NCBI GenBank assembly: GCA_035319185.1
Contig: DATHDF010000073.1
Coordinates: 1-5,499, forward strand
Direction of reading: 5' to 3'
Length of the DNA stretch: 5,499 nucleotides
From: Fen-1308 sp035319185
Lineage (GTDB): Bacteria; Nitrospirota; Thermodesulfovibrionia; Thermodesulfovibrionales; Dissulfurispiraceae
The notes below the pieces were generated by a model, which made no database searches, was not told the DNA's origin, and worked only from the letters and a program-made list of their open reading frames with translations. Positions 1 to 5,499 of this stretch are shown piece by piece (position 1 is the stretch's first letter; every line of letters begins with the position of its first letter). The position numbers and the translations under genes are program-made.

Positions 1-95
1 GAACAATAATGGTTTTCCGATGACTGTTCCCTGAAAACCGCTTTTGCCGCAAATATGCCGTTGCGTGGGATTTTGGACTTTATAATCTCGCCCAT
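1..95. other. 3' flank of the yjdF-like gene with a weak inverted repeat
   Basis: No gene is seen in these 95 bases. GGTTTTC (11-17) and GAAAACC (33-39) can pair as a 7-base stem with a 15-base loop. On the minus strand it is followed only by ATTATTGTTC, not a clean T-run. It might end the minus-strand transcript, but the loop is long and the tract poor. Confidence 0.3.
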
Positions 96-707
96 TCAAT
101 ACCCGAGTCTCGAAAGATATGCATTGTGTAATCGTGTAAGAAGAATGACGGCTGCCACTGACCCGATCAGACACCATAGCATGTCGGTCTGTGTATCCCA
201 TATATAGCCTTGCGTCCCCAGGAAAGCTTCTGTATCAGCCGGATTGGAAAGGGAAGCCAGCCATTCTATAATCTCATATAGCGCTGAAAATGCAAGCGGG
301 ACGGCTAATGATATAAAGGAAAGCCATTTGCCGGGCCTCAATGGCGATTTGCGCGCAAAGATTTCGCGCACGTATATAGTCGGGCCAAAGCCCTGCATGA
401 AATGTCCGATCTTGTCATAATTGTTGCGAGTCCATCCGAACCAATCCTCCATCCAGAAGCCAAGAGGCACTTTTGCATATGAGTAGTGGCCGCCTACCAT
501 CAGAATAATTGCATGTATAGCAATAAGCGTATACGTCAGATTCGACAATGGAAATCTTCTGAAGGTAAAAAGCATGATCGGCAGGGCAATCATAAACGGC
601 AGCGTTTCCAAAACCCATGTGAGGCGGGTATCCTGCAGATCTATGCCCGACCAGATCCAGCAGGCCAATACAATTAGCAGTAAGGCAAATACATATTTTT
701 TCGACAC
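96..707 (-). CDS. yjdF: YjdF/DUF2238-family inner-membrane protein
   Basis: The 203-residue polytopic membrane protein has likely membrane segments at about 5-20, 31-49, 57-73, 128-150 and 174-191. Family-type conserved stretches are GGHYSYAKVPLG (72-83), NNYDKIGHFMQGFGP (95-109), ALYEIIEW (142-149) and GTQGYIWDTQTDM (164-176). The invariant-looking histidines, aspartates and glutamates (H74, D98, H102, E145, E148, D171, D175) sit at membrane edges and could bind a metal or form an active site; that is inference. The family has no firmly established biochemical role that I know of, and length matches E. coli YjdF (about 200 residues). The start is GTG, with AAGGGGA nine bases upstream overlapping the preceding gene's stop. 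It is the last gene of the minus-strand run. The family call rests on recalled motifs; function is open. Confidence 0.85.
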   Translation of the reverse strand: MSKKYVFALLLIVLACWIWSGIDLQDTRLTWVLETLPFMIALPIMLFTFRRFPLSNLTYTLIAIHAIILMVGGHYSYAKVPLGFWMEDWFGWTRNNYDKIGHFMQGFGPTIYVREIFARKSPLRPGKWLSFISLAVPLAFSALYEIIEWLASLSNPADTEAFLGTQGYIWDTQTDMLWCLIGSVAAVILLTRLHNAYLSRLGY

Positions 708-716
708 TATGCGCTA

Positions 717-723
717 TCCCCTT
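717..723 (-). promoter_or_regulatory. ribosome binding site of the yjdF-like gene, overlapping the preceding stop codon
   Basis: The minus strand reads AAGGGGA, with its first two bases inside the lipoprotein gene's TAA. Nine bases follow before the GTG start at 707-705. The overlap of stop and Shine-Dalgarno argues for co-translation of the two genes and supports the GTG start. Confidence 0.65.
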
Positions 724-1021
724 ACTTGCAAGAACTGACTGCCTGATCAAAGATTCTTTTACTTTCAGGCGAATCCGTGGCGGTTATCTTGGTCAGCTCA
801 GCAGCCGAATACTTGCTGATCAGGAAGTTACCAACGCAGTCACACCTGTTTTTGACATCGATTTCCTTCAACCCTTTTTTTGTTCCGCTCTCGGTACAGG
901 ATTTGATAAAGCTTTGCAGAAAAGACTCTTTAAAACTTTTTTCTTCGTCATCCTTGCTTTTTACACAGCCGATAACCATTAGCAGCATGACGGTACATAC
1001 AATCAGCGACCGAATATTCAT
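722..1021 (-). CDS. small cysteine-containing lipoprotein, function unknown
   Basis: The 99-residue protein starts with a short lipoprotein signal peptide: N-I-R then a hydrophobic stretch (5-18) ending in the lipobox V-I-G-C, with C19 as the predicted lipidated cysteine. The mature part is charged and holds four cysteines (C42, C60, C62, C98), arranged as a CxC pair (RCDC, 59-62) between two single cysteines. That spacing resembles small secreted or periplasmic proteins held by two disulfides. After the CxC comes a helical-looking stretch with SAAEL (72-76). D24 and D25 do not occupy the +2 position (that is V20), so by the E. coli rule outer-membrane sorting is possible. I do not recognise the family. 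AGGGAG precedes the ATG, and the stop lies 14 bases before the yjdF-like gene, which suggests co-expression. A good start, lipobox and tight spacing support a real gene. Confidence 0.75.
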   Translation of the reverse strand: MNIRSLIVCTVMLLMVIGCVKSKDDEEKSFKESFLQSFIKSCTESGTKKGLKEIDVKNRCDCVGNFLISKYSAAELTKITATDSPESKRIFDQAVSSCK

Positions 1022-1027
1022 CTTATT

Positions 1028-1033
1028 CTCCCT
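1028..1033 (-). promoter_or_regulatory. ribosome binding site of the small lipoprotein gene
   Basis: The minus strand reads AGGGAG, then six bases, then ATG at 1021-1019. This good Shine-Dalgarno supports the gene being real and its start at 1021. Confidence 0.75.
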
Positions 1034-1086
1034 ATGCCTGTTTATATTTTATTGGATGCATTGCTGGTGTTTCTGCCAGGAAGTAT

Positions 1087-1104
1087 ATCACATTGCAATG
1101 TGAT
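1087..1104. repeat. perfect 18-base palindrome across the end of the sagB-like gene
   Basis: ATCACATTGCAATGTGAT is fully self-complementary and covers the last codons and TGA stop of the sagB-like gene. As RNA it would fold as a 7-base-pair stem with a TGCA loop. No T-run follows on the minus strand, so a Rho-independent terminator is not supported. The half-sites are TCACA then TGTGA, the reverse order of a CRP box. It could be an unidentified dimeric regulator site upstream of the lipoprotein gene or a 3'-end-stabilising hairpin. Confidence 0.5.
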
Positions 1105-2701
1105 GATAAGGCGGCAGAATAGAGAGCCTTCTGTCTTCGACAGGCTTGCCTATCGAAAAATGATAGATGTCCTGAAAGGTATTGTCACTTAGGCCGATGA
1201 TATCATGAGTTACATCATCGAAGAAGCAGCCCATTCCCGTGCCCCGCATCCCGTGAGCCTCTGCTTCGAGATACAGCACCTGCCCGATCATGCCGGCCTC
1301 CCAGTGAAGCCTTCGGTAATCAGAGGGATGTTGCTCTATCTTATTCCTGAACTTTGCGATCATTGCGACTGAGATGACGCCGTCGCTTGCAATCTCCTGA
1401 TAGCAGCCGGCGTTTGCCGCTGTGCTTTGGTAATCGCCCTTCTTGAGGAGGAAGAACCTGAGCTGTTCAGGAGCACCTGCCACTTCTTTCCATGCAAACT
1501 CTTCATGACAGCACTTCCGCAGCTCCTCAATATCCGCCTCATTCCTGACAAGAACATGGAGCCCGGGATCAAGCCCGTCGATCCTGTGGACAAAAATGAA
1601 CAGATGAATGACTGGCTCGTCAGGCTGTATATCGAACGGCGCACAATTCTGCCTGGGTATCGTGCGGTCCAGAATTTCGAATAAATTGTTTTTCGACATA
1701 GATGTCATTGCGTCAAAAGCCGTGGCACTTCTTCTCGCTCGGATAACCGCTGCTGCTTGGTCTGATAGCGTCTTATTTGCGAAAAAAGGGTAATCTCGGA
1801 ACTTAAATGGAACATGCGCGGTTGACGACTTCTCGGTGGCCTCAGAAACTTCGTCGATGATCCGCCAATCCTTGTGATCGTTGCTCAAGCGGTTCGGGAT
1901 GCCTACGAAATCGAGCGGCTCAAACAGATCTATTATCCTCTGGTTCGGCCCCGGTGGGCTGAATGTCTCCGAACCGGGATGGATAAAAAGTATCAGCTCC
2001 GGATTTTCTCTTTCGAACTTGTGCCAGCTCGTTTTCCGAAATCCCAGGAGGGTCTCGATGTCGCGATCCGACAAGCTATCAAGATGCGTGACCTTCCATC
2101 CCATGAGATTGCCGGCAAAGCTCAGACACGTTAGGGCATGACCCACGTCGTGGTTGCAATATCTGAAGGCACGTTCTCCGTATTTCCAAGACTCCCTCCA
2201 GTATATGCTGCTCAATCCGGCAAAAAAGCCGTCCACCCCGAAATGCTGCCTGATCTCGGACCATATTTCAGCATCCAGCACAACCCTCCGCTCCAGCGCA
2301 TGAAGGTACGGATTGTAGTGATACACTCCAGCGTTGCCGCCGGTTTCAACAAGTGGAGGCAGGATGAGATGCGCCTCAGTCGGATGGAGATTCCCGCTTG
2401 ATGGATTCATCCTGAGGGCCCATGAGGCCTCGCCCTGGGACTTCCAGGCTGAAAGTCCCAGGGACAGTTCCAGTAATTTGGATATGTTTTCGAATGAAAA
2501 AGGCTTGAATGCGTTGCGCCCCCTTTCGTAGAGATCGATGTATCCGGCAGATGGATCTTTTGAAATCAATGGCAGAGAAAACCGCTCTGCGCCTTCATAT
2601 AGCCTGAACGGATGAGGTTCGTTAGGCCAGTCGAGAAAGCCCGCAGATCTCGCATAGCGATGAGGACGGTGCTTCGTCTCTTCGTGGTAACGAAAAGTCA
2701 T
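1088..2701 (-). CDS. SagB/ThcOx-family FMN-dependent dehydrogenase, two nitroreductase-like modules
   Basis: The 537-residue protein opens with YHEETKHRPHRYARS (5-19) and LDWPNEPHPFRLYEGA (23-38), a signature of SagB/ThcOx-type proteins. Module one (about 60-260) has the FMN-site-like RMNPSSGNLHPTE (97-109), GVYHYNP (125-131) and RYCNHDVGHAL (180-190). Module two (about 315-525) has RARRSATAF (321-329), LHWEAGMIGQVLYLEAEAHG (465-484), RGTGMGCFFDD (486-496) and FSIGKP (515-520). Studied SagB-type enzymes oxidise azolines to thiazoles or oxazoles in peptides using FMN, but many homologues act in unknown contexts. No YcaO, SagC or precursor peptide is seen here, so the substrate is unknown. The ATG at 2701 is chosen because the conserved N-terminus starts there and it lies 31 bases after the trxB stop. 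The frame is open to 2821, but that start would overlap trxB by 89 bases. A GTG at 2719 is an alternative. The ribosome binding site is weak, possibly implying translational coupling to trxB. Confidence 0.88.
   Translation of the reverse strand: MTFRYHEETKHRPHRYARSAGFLDWPNEPHPFRLYEGAERFSLPLISKDPSAGYIDLYERGRNAFKPFSFENISKLLELSLGLSAWKSQGEASWALRMNPSSGNLHPTEAHLILPPLVETGGNAGVYHYNPYLHALERRVVLDAEIWSEIRQHFGVDGFFAGLSSIYWRESWKYGERAFRYCNHDVGHALTCLSFAGNLMGWKVTHLDSLSDRDIETLLGFRKTSWHKFERENPELILFIHPGSETFSPPGPNQRIIDLFEPLDFVGIPNRLSNDHKDWRIIDEVSEATEKSSTAHVPFKFRDYPFFANKTLSDQAAAVIRARRSATAFDAMTSMSKNNLFEILDRTIPRQNCAPFDIQPDEPVIHLFIFVHRIDGLDPGLHVLVRNEADIEELRKCCHEEFAWKEVAGAPEQLRFFLLKKGDYQSTAANAGCYQEIASDGVISVAMIAKFRNKIEQHPSDYRRLHWEAGMIGQVLYLEAEAHGMRGTGMGCFFDDVTHDIIGLSDNTFQDIYHFSIGKPVEDRRLSILPPYHHIAM
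2433..2463 (-). other. strong intragenic hairpin in the sagB-like gene
   Basis: CCCTGGGACTT (2433-2443) and AAGTCCCAGGG (2453-2463) are perfect 11-base complements around a 9-base loop. The stem lies inside codons for residues about 80-91, between the N-terminal region and the FMN-binding PSSGNLHPTE segment. No T-run follows on either strand, so it is not an intrinsic terminator. The pairing is certain; any role is not. Confidence 0.6.
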
Positions 2702-2732
2702 GTCTGCAGAAATACTCACAGTGTAAGGTTCG

Positions 2733-3686
2733 TTATCCGTTATTTTCGGCGCGGGTTTTATGCAGTTCCACGTAATGAGCAGAGGCGAGGGCGGCGATGC
2801 ATCCGTCGGCAGCTGCGACAACGATCTGGTTTGCGAATTTCTTCCTCAGGTCTCCGGCAGCGAAGATGCCCGGCACGGTTGTGGCGCATTTATCGTCGGT
2901 TATCACAAAGCCCCTTTCGTCCATCTGGACTGAGGCAGGTATGAGCTCGTTGTTCGGAAGATATCCGACAAATATGAACACACCGTCGGTCTGAAGGTCC
3001 TCTTTTGCTCCTGTCTTCACGTTCTCGATTGACACAGCGGTAACGCCGCTTGCATCACCCTTGATTGCGGCAGCGATGGTATCCCATATCACCTTTATCC
3101 GCGGCTCATTGAACAGCCGCTCCTGAAGTATCCTGCTCGCCCGGAGCGAGCTTCCGCGATGAATCAGCCGTACGCTCTCCGCGATCTTCGACAGATAGAG
3201 TGCTTCCTCGACCGCCGTATCGCCTCCTCCTATAACGACGACAGACTTGTTCCGGAAAAAGAAGCCGTCGCAGGTGGCGCAGTAGGAAACGCCTGTGCCC
3301 AGGTAATCGGCCTCTCCCGGTATCCCCAGTTTTTTCACCGATCCGCCGACTGCAAGTATAAGGGCTGCGGCTTTCAGCGTGTCGCCGTTTTCGAGCCTGA
3401 CGAGATGAAGATCTGAGCCGGGAGTGATTTCAGCCACCGCCTGCTGGATGACCGGAAGATTGTAGGACTGAGTGTGGTGGTGCAGTTTTTCGGCAAGGTC
3501 GAAGCCGGTTATGCCTTCCATTCCAGGATAATTCTCGACATCCTTTGAAATTGCGATCTGACCGCCGATCAGGCCCTTTTCGACAAGCACCGCATTCAGT
3601 GCAGCGCGCTTGCAATATAGACCTGCAGTGAGTCCTGCGGGACCGGCACCTATTATTATCACGTCGTATGTGTTATTGGCGGACAA
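2733..3686 (-). CDS. trxB: thioredoxin-disulfide reductase (TrxB)
   Basis: This 317-residue cytoplasmic FAD flavoenzyme is expected to pass electrons from NAD(P)H to thioredoxin. Full family length is about 305-320, so it looks complete. Visible motifs in order are the FAD dinucleotide-binding GAGPAG (13-18), GGQ (41-43), ENYPG (51-55), the redox-active disulfide CATCDG (C136, C139), the NAD(P)H-binding GGGDTAVEEA (153-162), VGYLPN (240-245) and the second FAD motif GIFAAGD (273-279). Two sites are unusual. The 2'-phosphate-binding HRR of the E. coli enzyme is HRG here (176-178), although the following arginine (R182) is kept. The RQ near the C-terminal flavin contact is NQ (286-287). The start codon is TTG, with AAGGAG seven bases upstream. 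The sagB-like gene follows 31 bases after the stop, suggesting co-transcription. Family identity is secure; cofactor preference is open. Confidence 0.95.
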   Translation of the reverse strand: MSANNTYDVIIIGAGPAGLTAGLYCKRAALNAVLVEKGLIGGQIAISKDVENYPGMEGITGFDLAEKLHHHTQSYNLPVIQQAVAEITPGSDLHLVRLENGDTLKAAALILAVGGSVKKLGIPGEADYLGTGVSYCATCDGFFFRNKSVVVIGGGDTAVEEALYLSKIAESVRLIHRGSSLRASRILQERLFNEPRIKVIWDTIAAAIKGDASGVTAVSIENVKTGAKEDLQTDGVFIFVGYLPNNELIPASVQMDERGFVITDDKCATTVPGIFAAGDLRKKFANQIVVAAADGCIAALASAHYVELHKTRAENNG

Positions 3687-3694
3687 AGTGATGC

Positions 3695-3700
3695 TCCTTA
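3695..3700 (-). promoter_or_regulatory. ribosome binding site fixing the TTG start of trxB
   Basis: The minus strand reads AAGGAG here, followed by seven bases and then TTG at 3686-3684. The match and spacing are ideal, no ATG or GTG competes nearby, and the encoded N-terminus leads directly into the FAD-binding strand. This supports a TTG start. Confidence 0.85.
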
Positions 3701-3708
3701 TTAGGGCT

Positions 3709-3714
3709 AGTATA
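3709..3714 (-). promoter_or_regulatory. possible -10 box of a trxB promoter
   Basis: Read on the minus strand this is TATACT, one mismatch from the sigma-70 consensus TATAAT. It lies 22 bases before the trxB start and just outside the inverted-repeat element. No good -35 box is found at 16-18 bases; the nearest candidate, TTGCAT, is only 13 bases away. The call is therefore weak. If real, it would give a very short leader beginning just upstream of the Shine-Dalgarno. Confidence 0.25.
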
Positions 3715-3750
3715 TCAATGTTGGAGTATGCAAACTAGAGAGGATCATTT

Positions 3751-3924
3751 GCGGGTATAGCTTCGCTATGCGCCTCTAGCGCGCTGAATTAGTCCTTGAG
3801 AAGTATTTGAAAGATTGATCAAGGAGTTTCTGTGGTGTATCAGTTCGACGCTTGCCCTGCCCGCTGGCGCGGCCGTGATAACCCAGACAGCGCGCTTCGA
3901 TCCGCATAGCGAAGCTATGCCCGC
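3751..3924. repeat. 174-base element bounded by 22-base inverted repeats (MITE- or REP/BIME-like)
   Basis: The left arm (3751-3772) and right arm (3903-3924) are reverse complements at 21 of 22 positions. The single difference is T at 3756 against C in the reverse complement of the right arm. Each arm holds its own hairpin, GCATAGC-GAA-GCTATGC on the right, with one imperfect pair on the left. A second inner pair, AGCGCGCTG (3778-3786) and CAGCGCGCT (3888-3896), lies in the same relative position behind each arm. A third pair, TCCTTGA (3793-3799) and TCAAGGA (3819-3825), forms an inner hairpin. The flanks ATTT and GTTT give no exact target duplication. No transposase is encoded. It could be a non-autonomous transposable element, a REP-type pair or a structured untranslated RNA. 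The inverted repeats are certain; the class is inference. Confidence 0.7.
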
Positions 3925-3935
3925 GTTTGTCTATT

Positions 3936-5499
3936 TCAAAACCGGATAACATGCCGCTTGCCATCGGCCATCACGATCAGATTGTCGAAACAGGTAACGG
4001 AATCGGCCTTAGTCCAGAGCCCAATGAAACCTTTGAGAGGTCGTCCAGCTTCATATTCCAGCGCGAGCGCTCCGTTTGCATAACCCTTTATATTCTGTCC
4101 CGCTATACCGACGGCGAGGGAGTGCCACTTGCCCGTTTCGATCTTTTTTCTTACGGACTGTCTTTCGAGCCTTTTTCCGTTGATATATTCGAAGAGGATG
4201 ATATTCCCCTCAAGCGCATTGGATCGAAGAACGAAATAATTGTCGATGTCTCTTATACCGAAGGCTATGCCGCCTGCCCTGTCTATGTTCCCTGAAACCG
4301 GCTTCACATCGGCGCTTATCGAGCCTTCCGAGAATTCGATGTCCCTGACTATCGCCAGCGGAAAGTAGTGGTATGCCTCGATCGTGTCGAGGAATTCGTG
4401 ATAGGATTTGCCGACAAACTTTCCCACAACCTTTGAGATGCCTGACGACAGGCGCCCGCTCCATCTCATGCCGTCCTGCAGCAGGCATTGGCGCCCGTAC
4501 TCGACCGATATGCCCCAATGGCCTCCACGAATATATAGCCCCGGCAGGGCGTCGTGTTTTGCAGCCGCAAGAAAGTCATAAGTGCCGCTGAAAAAAGCCT
4601 CGGACAATCTCTCAAGCTCGTCCTGATTAGAGAGGGTCATATCCAGCAGTCTCGTCGAGGCCAGCAGCCGGGCGGTCATATCGAGCTTGTTTTCCATCGA
4701 TCTCTTGTCGTATCTCGCCGCGAATGCCTCCAGCAGATCCCCCTTGGTCGCGACCCGAAAGCCGAGCCTCTCCAGGATACTGCCCATGAGCTGAATCCTG
4801 AGAGACCGTCCGTAATAGTTTCCTGCTCCGCCAGAAAACTGAAGCGATATATAGTTTTGCGATTCGTGCTCGCCGCATAACGAATCAATTGTGGCGAAAT
4901 GATATGCAAAGCGGACGCTGAGGTTAAGATAATCCTGCGACATCAGCGCATAGCTTTCTCCTCCTGCAATCTCGCCGAATTCGGAAAGCGCGGGGGATGC
5001 GAGGGCCGCCGCCACTTTATTGCCTCCGGCGCTCATCGTACCCTCCCAGCTAACTCCCGGATGCGTGAAGCCGCGCCAGACCGCCTTCATCGGCGCAGAC
5101 TCGAGCATGTCCGCAGTGATCTTGTCGCAGGTCGTCAGACCCTCCCGCAAGCCTCCTCCGAGGTCGATAAGCCAGAGATCAAGAGGCAGCGTCGACGAGA
5201 GCTTGACAGATGCGGTAGCCCTGGTAGATGTCTCGGACAGGCCGAACATCTCGCGGACTGCTGTCTCGTGGGTGAAGCGAACTATGTCATGATATGTCCG
5301 GCAGCCTTCGGGAGAAAATGACGGGGCTTCGGTATCGGTAAGGTCGAGGGTAGAAATCCGGTCGAGGATGTTCCTCATCCTGCGATGGATCGGACTATCG
5401 AAGATCATCTTTTTCACGGGCTTGATTTCACGGACCAGCTCTTCGACTATGCCTTCGTAAATGGTTATGGTATCCGCCGACATCGTTGCCGGCATTCCA
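3936..5499 (-). CDS. PEP/pyruvate-binding (PEP-synthase-like) protein, C-terminal part, with LamG-like C-terminal domain; partial
   Basis: The reading frame is open to the window edge. The first ATG in the window (5493-5495) is preceded in frame by GGA with no stop or Shine-Dalgarno, so the true N-terminus is probably outside. Numbering from that ATG gives 519 residues. Residues 1-350 resemble the region after the swivelling phosphohistidine domain in PEP-synthase-like proteins: CRTYHDIVRFTHE (65-77), DLWLIDLGGGL (106-116), SYALMSQDYLNL (181-192) and YISLQFSGGAGN (215-226). Residues about 375-511 look like a LamG/3-keto-disaccharide-hydrolase-type beta-sandwich, with GGIAFGIRDIDNYFVLR (408-424), W457H and GLWTKADSV (492-500). 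Family knowledge places an ATP-binding PPDK_N domain and a mobile phosphohistidine domain upstream; that is inference here. I see no classic PEP-synthase C-terminal TIM barrel, so PEP synthesis is not assured. The substrate is unknown. The stop lies 11 bases before the inverted-repeat element. Confidence 0.8.
   Translation of the reverse strand, partial: GMPATMSADTITIYEGIVEELVREIKPVKKMIFDSPIHRRMRNILDRISTLDLTDTEAPSFSPEGCRTYHDIVRFTHETAVREMFGLSETSTRATASVKLSSTLPLDLWLIDLGGGLREGLTTCDKITADMLESAPMKAVWRGFTHPGVSWEGTMSAGGNKVAAALASPALSEFGEIAGGESYALMSQDYLNLSVRFAYHFATIDSLCGEHESQNYISLQFSGGAGNYYGRSLRIQLMGSILERLGFRVATKGDLLEAFAARYDKRSMENKLDMTARLLASTRLLDMTLSNQDELERLSEAFFSGTYDFLAAAKHDALPGLYIRGGHWGISVEYGRQCLLQDGMRWSGRLSSGISKVVGKFVGKSYHEFLDTIEAYHYFPLAIVRDIEFSEGSISADVKPVSGNIDRAGGIAFGIRDIDNYFVLRSNALEGNIILFEYINGKRLERQSVRKKIETGKWHSLAVGIAGQNIKGYANGALALEYEAGRPLKGFIGLWTKADSVTCFDNLIVMADGKRHVIRF

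Noticed and set aside
58..86. Plus-strand TATAAT at 81-86 as a promoter
   Set aside because: No -35 box at proper spacing, and it would point into the 3' end of the yjdF-like gene with no plus-strand gene to serve.
1062..1086. TGGCAG on the minus strand upstream of the lipoprotein gene as a sigma-54 -24 element
   Set aside because: The GG-to-GC spacing is 11 instead of 10 and no TTGCA -12 element is present.
777..1103. A 108-codon plus-strand open frame opposite the lipoprotein gene
   Set aside because: Serine- and phenylalanine-rich antisense of the lipoprotein; the minus-strand gene has a Shine-Dalgarno, signal peptide and lipobox.
3903..3924. Right repeat arm as a Rho-independent terminator for the PEP-synthase-like gene
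   Set aside because: The hairpin is followed on the minus strand by GGATCG, not a T-run.
3776..3964. A 62-codon minus-strand frame running from inside the PEP-synthase-like gene through the inverted-repeat element
   Set aside because: It starts inside another gene in a different frame, has no clear ribosome site, and its residues are dictated by the repeat arms; more likely an accidental frame in the element.
3927..4295. A 122-codon plus-strand open frame
   Set aside because: It lies opposite the LamG-like domain of the PEP-synthase-like gene, whose protein has clear family motifs; this is an antisense shadow.
4899..5321. A 140-codon plus-strand open frame
   Set aside because: Antisense to the conserved core of the PEP-synthase-like protein, with basic low-information sequence and no family motif.

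Overview
The window carries five protein-coding genes, all on the minus strand, so transcription runs from high to low coordinates. No tRNA, rRNA, CRISPR array or recognisable transposase gene was seen. The gene set suggests a Gram-negative bacterium. There is a lipobox-bearing small lipoprotein, a low-molecular-weight thioredoxin reductase, and one ATG, one GTG and one TTG start, each with a purine-rich ribosome binding site; a fourth gene (the SagB-like one) starts at ATG with only a weak site. By impression, the PEP-synthase-like protein and the stand-alone SagB/ThcOx protein fit an environmental, possibly anaerobic lineage such as Desulfobacterota or Nitrospirota. That placement is inference and was not tested.

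Layout in transcription order. (1) 5499-3936: the C-terminal part of a large PEP/pyruvate-binding (PEP-synthase-like) protein, cut by the window edge and ending in a LamG/concanavalin-like beta-sandwich domain. (2) 3935-3687: a 249-base spacer largely filled by a 174-base element with near-perfect 22-base terminal inverted repeats and nested inverted repeats, followed by the leader of the next gene. (3) 3686-2733: thioredoxin reductase (trxB), with a TTG start fixed by a good Shine-Dalgarno. (4) 2701-1088: a two-module SagB/ThcOx-type FMN dehydrogenase, 31 bases after trxB. (5) 1021-722: a small cysteine-containing lipoprotein. (6) 707-96: a YjdF/DUF2238-type polytopic membrane protein, 14 bases after the lipoprotein gene. 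Bases 95-1 are 3' flank.

The four genes from trxB to the yjdF-like gene are spaced 31, 66 and 14 bases apart and could form one operon, with the 249-base element-bearing gap separating them from the PEP-synthase-like gene. The clearest functional link is between two flavoenzymes: an NAD(P)H-dependent thioredoxin reductase and a nitroreductase-fold SagB-like enzyme. No YcaO cyclodehydratase (SagD), SagC or precursor peptide is visible, so a thiazole/oxazole peptide pathway cannot be claimed from this window. The least explained parts are the inverted-repeat element, the lipoprotein plus YjdF-like pair, and the role of the PEP-synthase-like/LamG protein.
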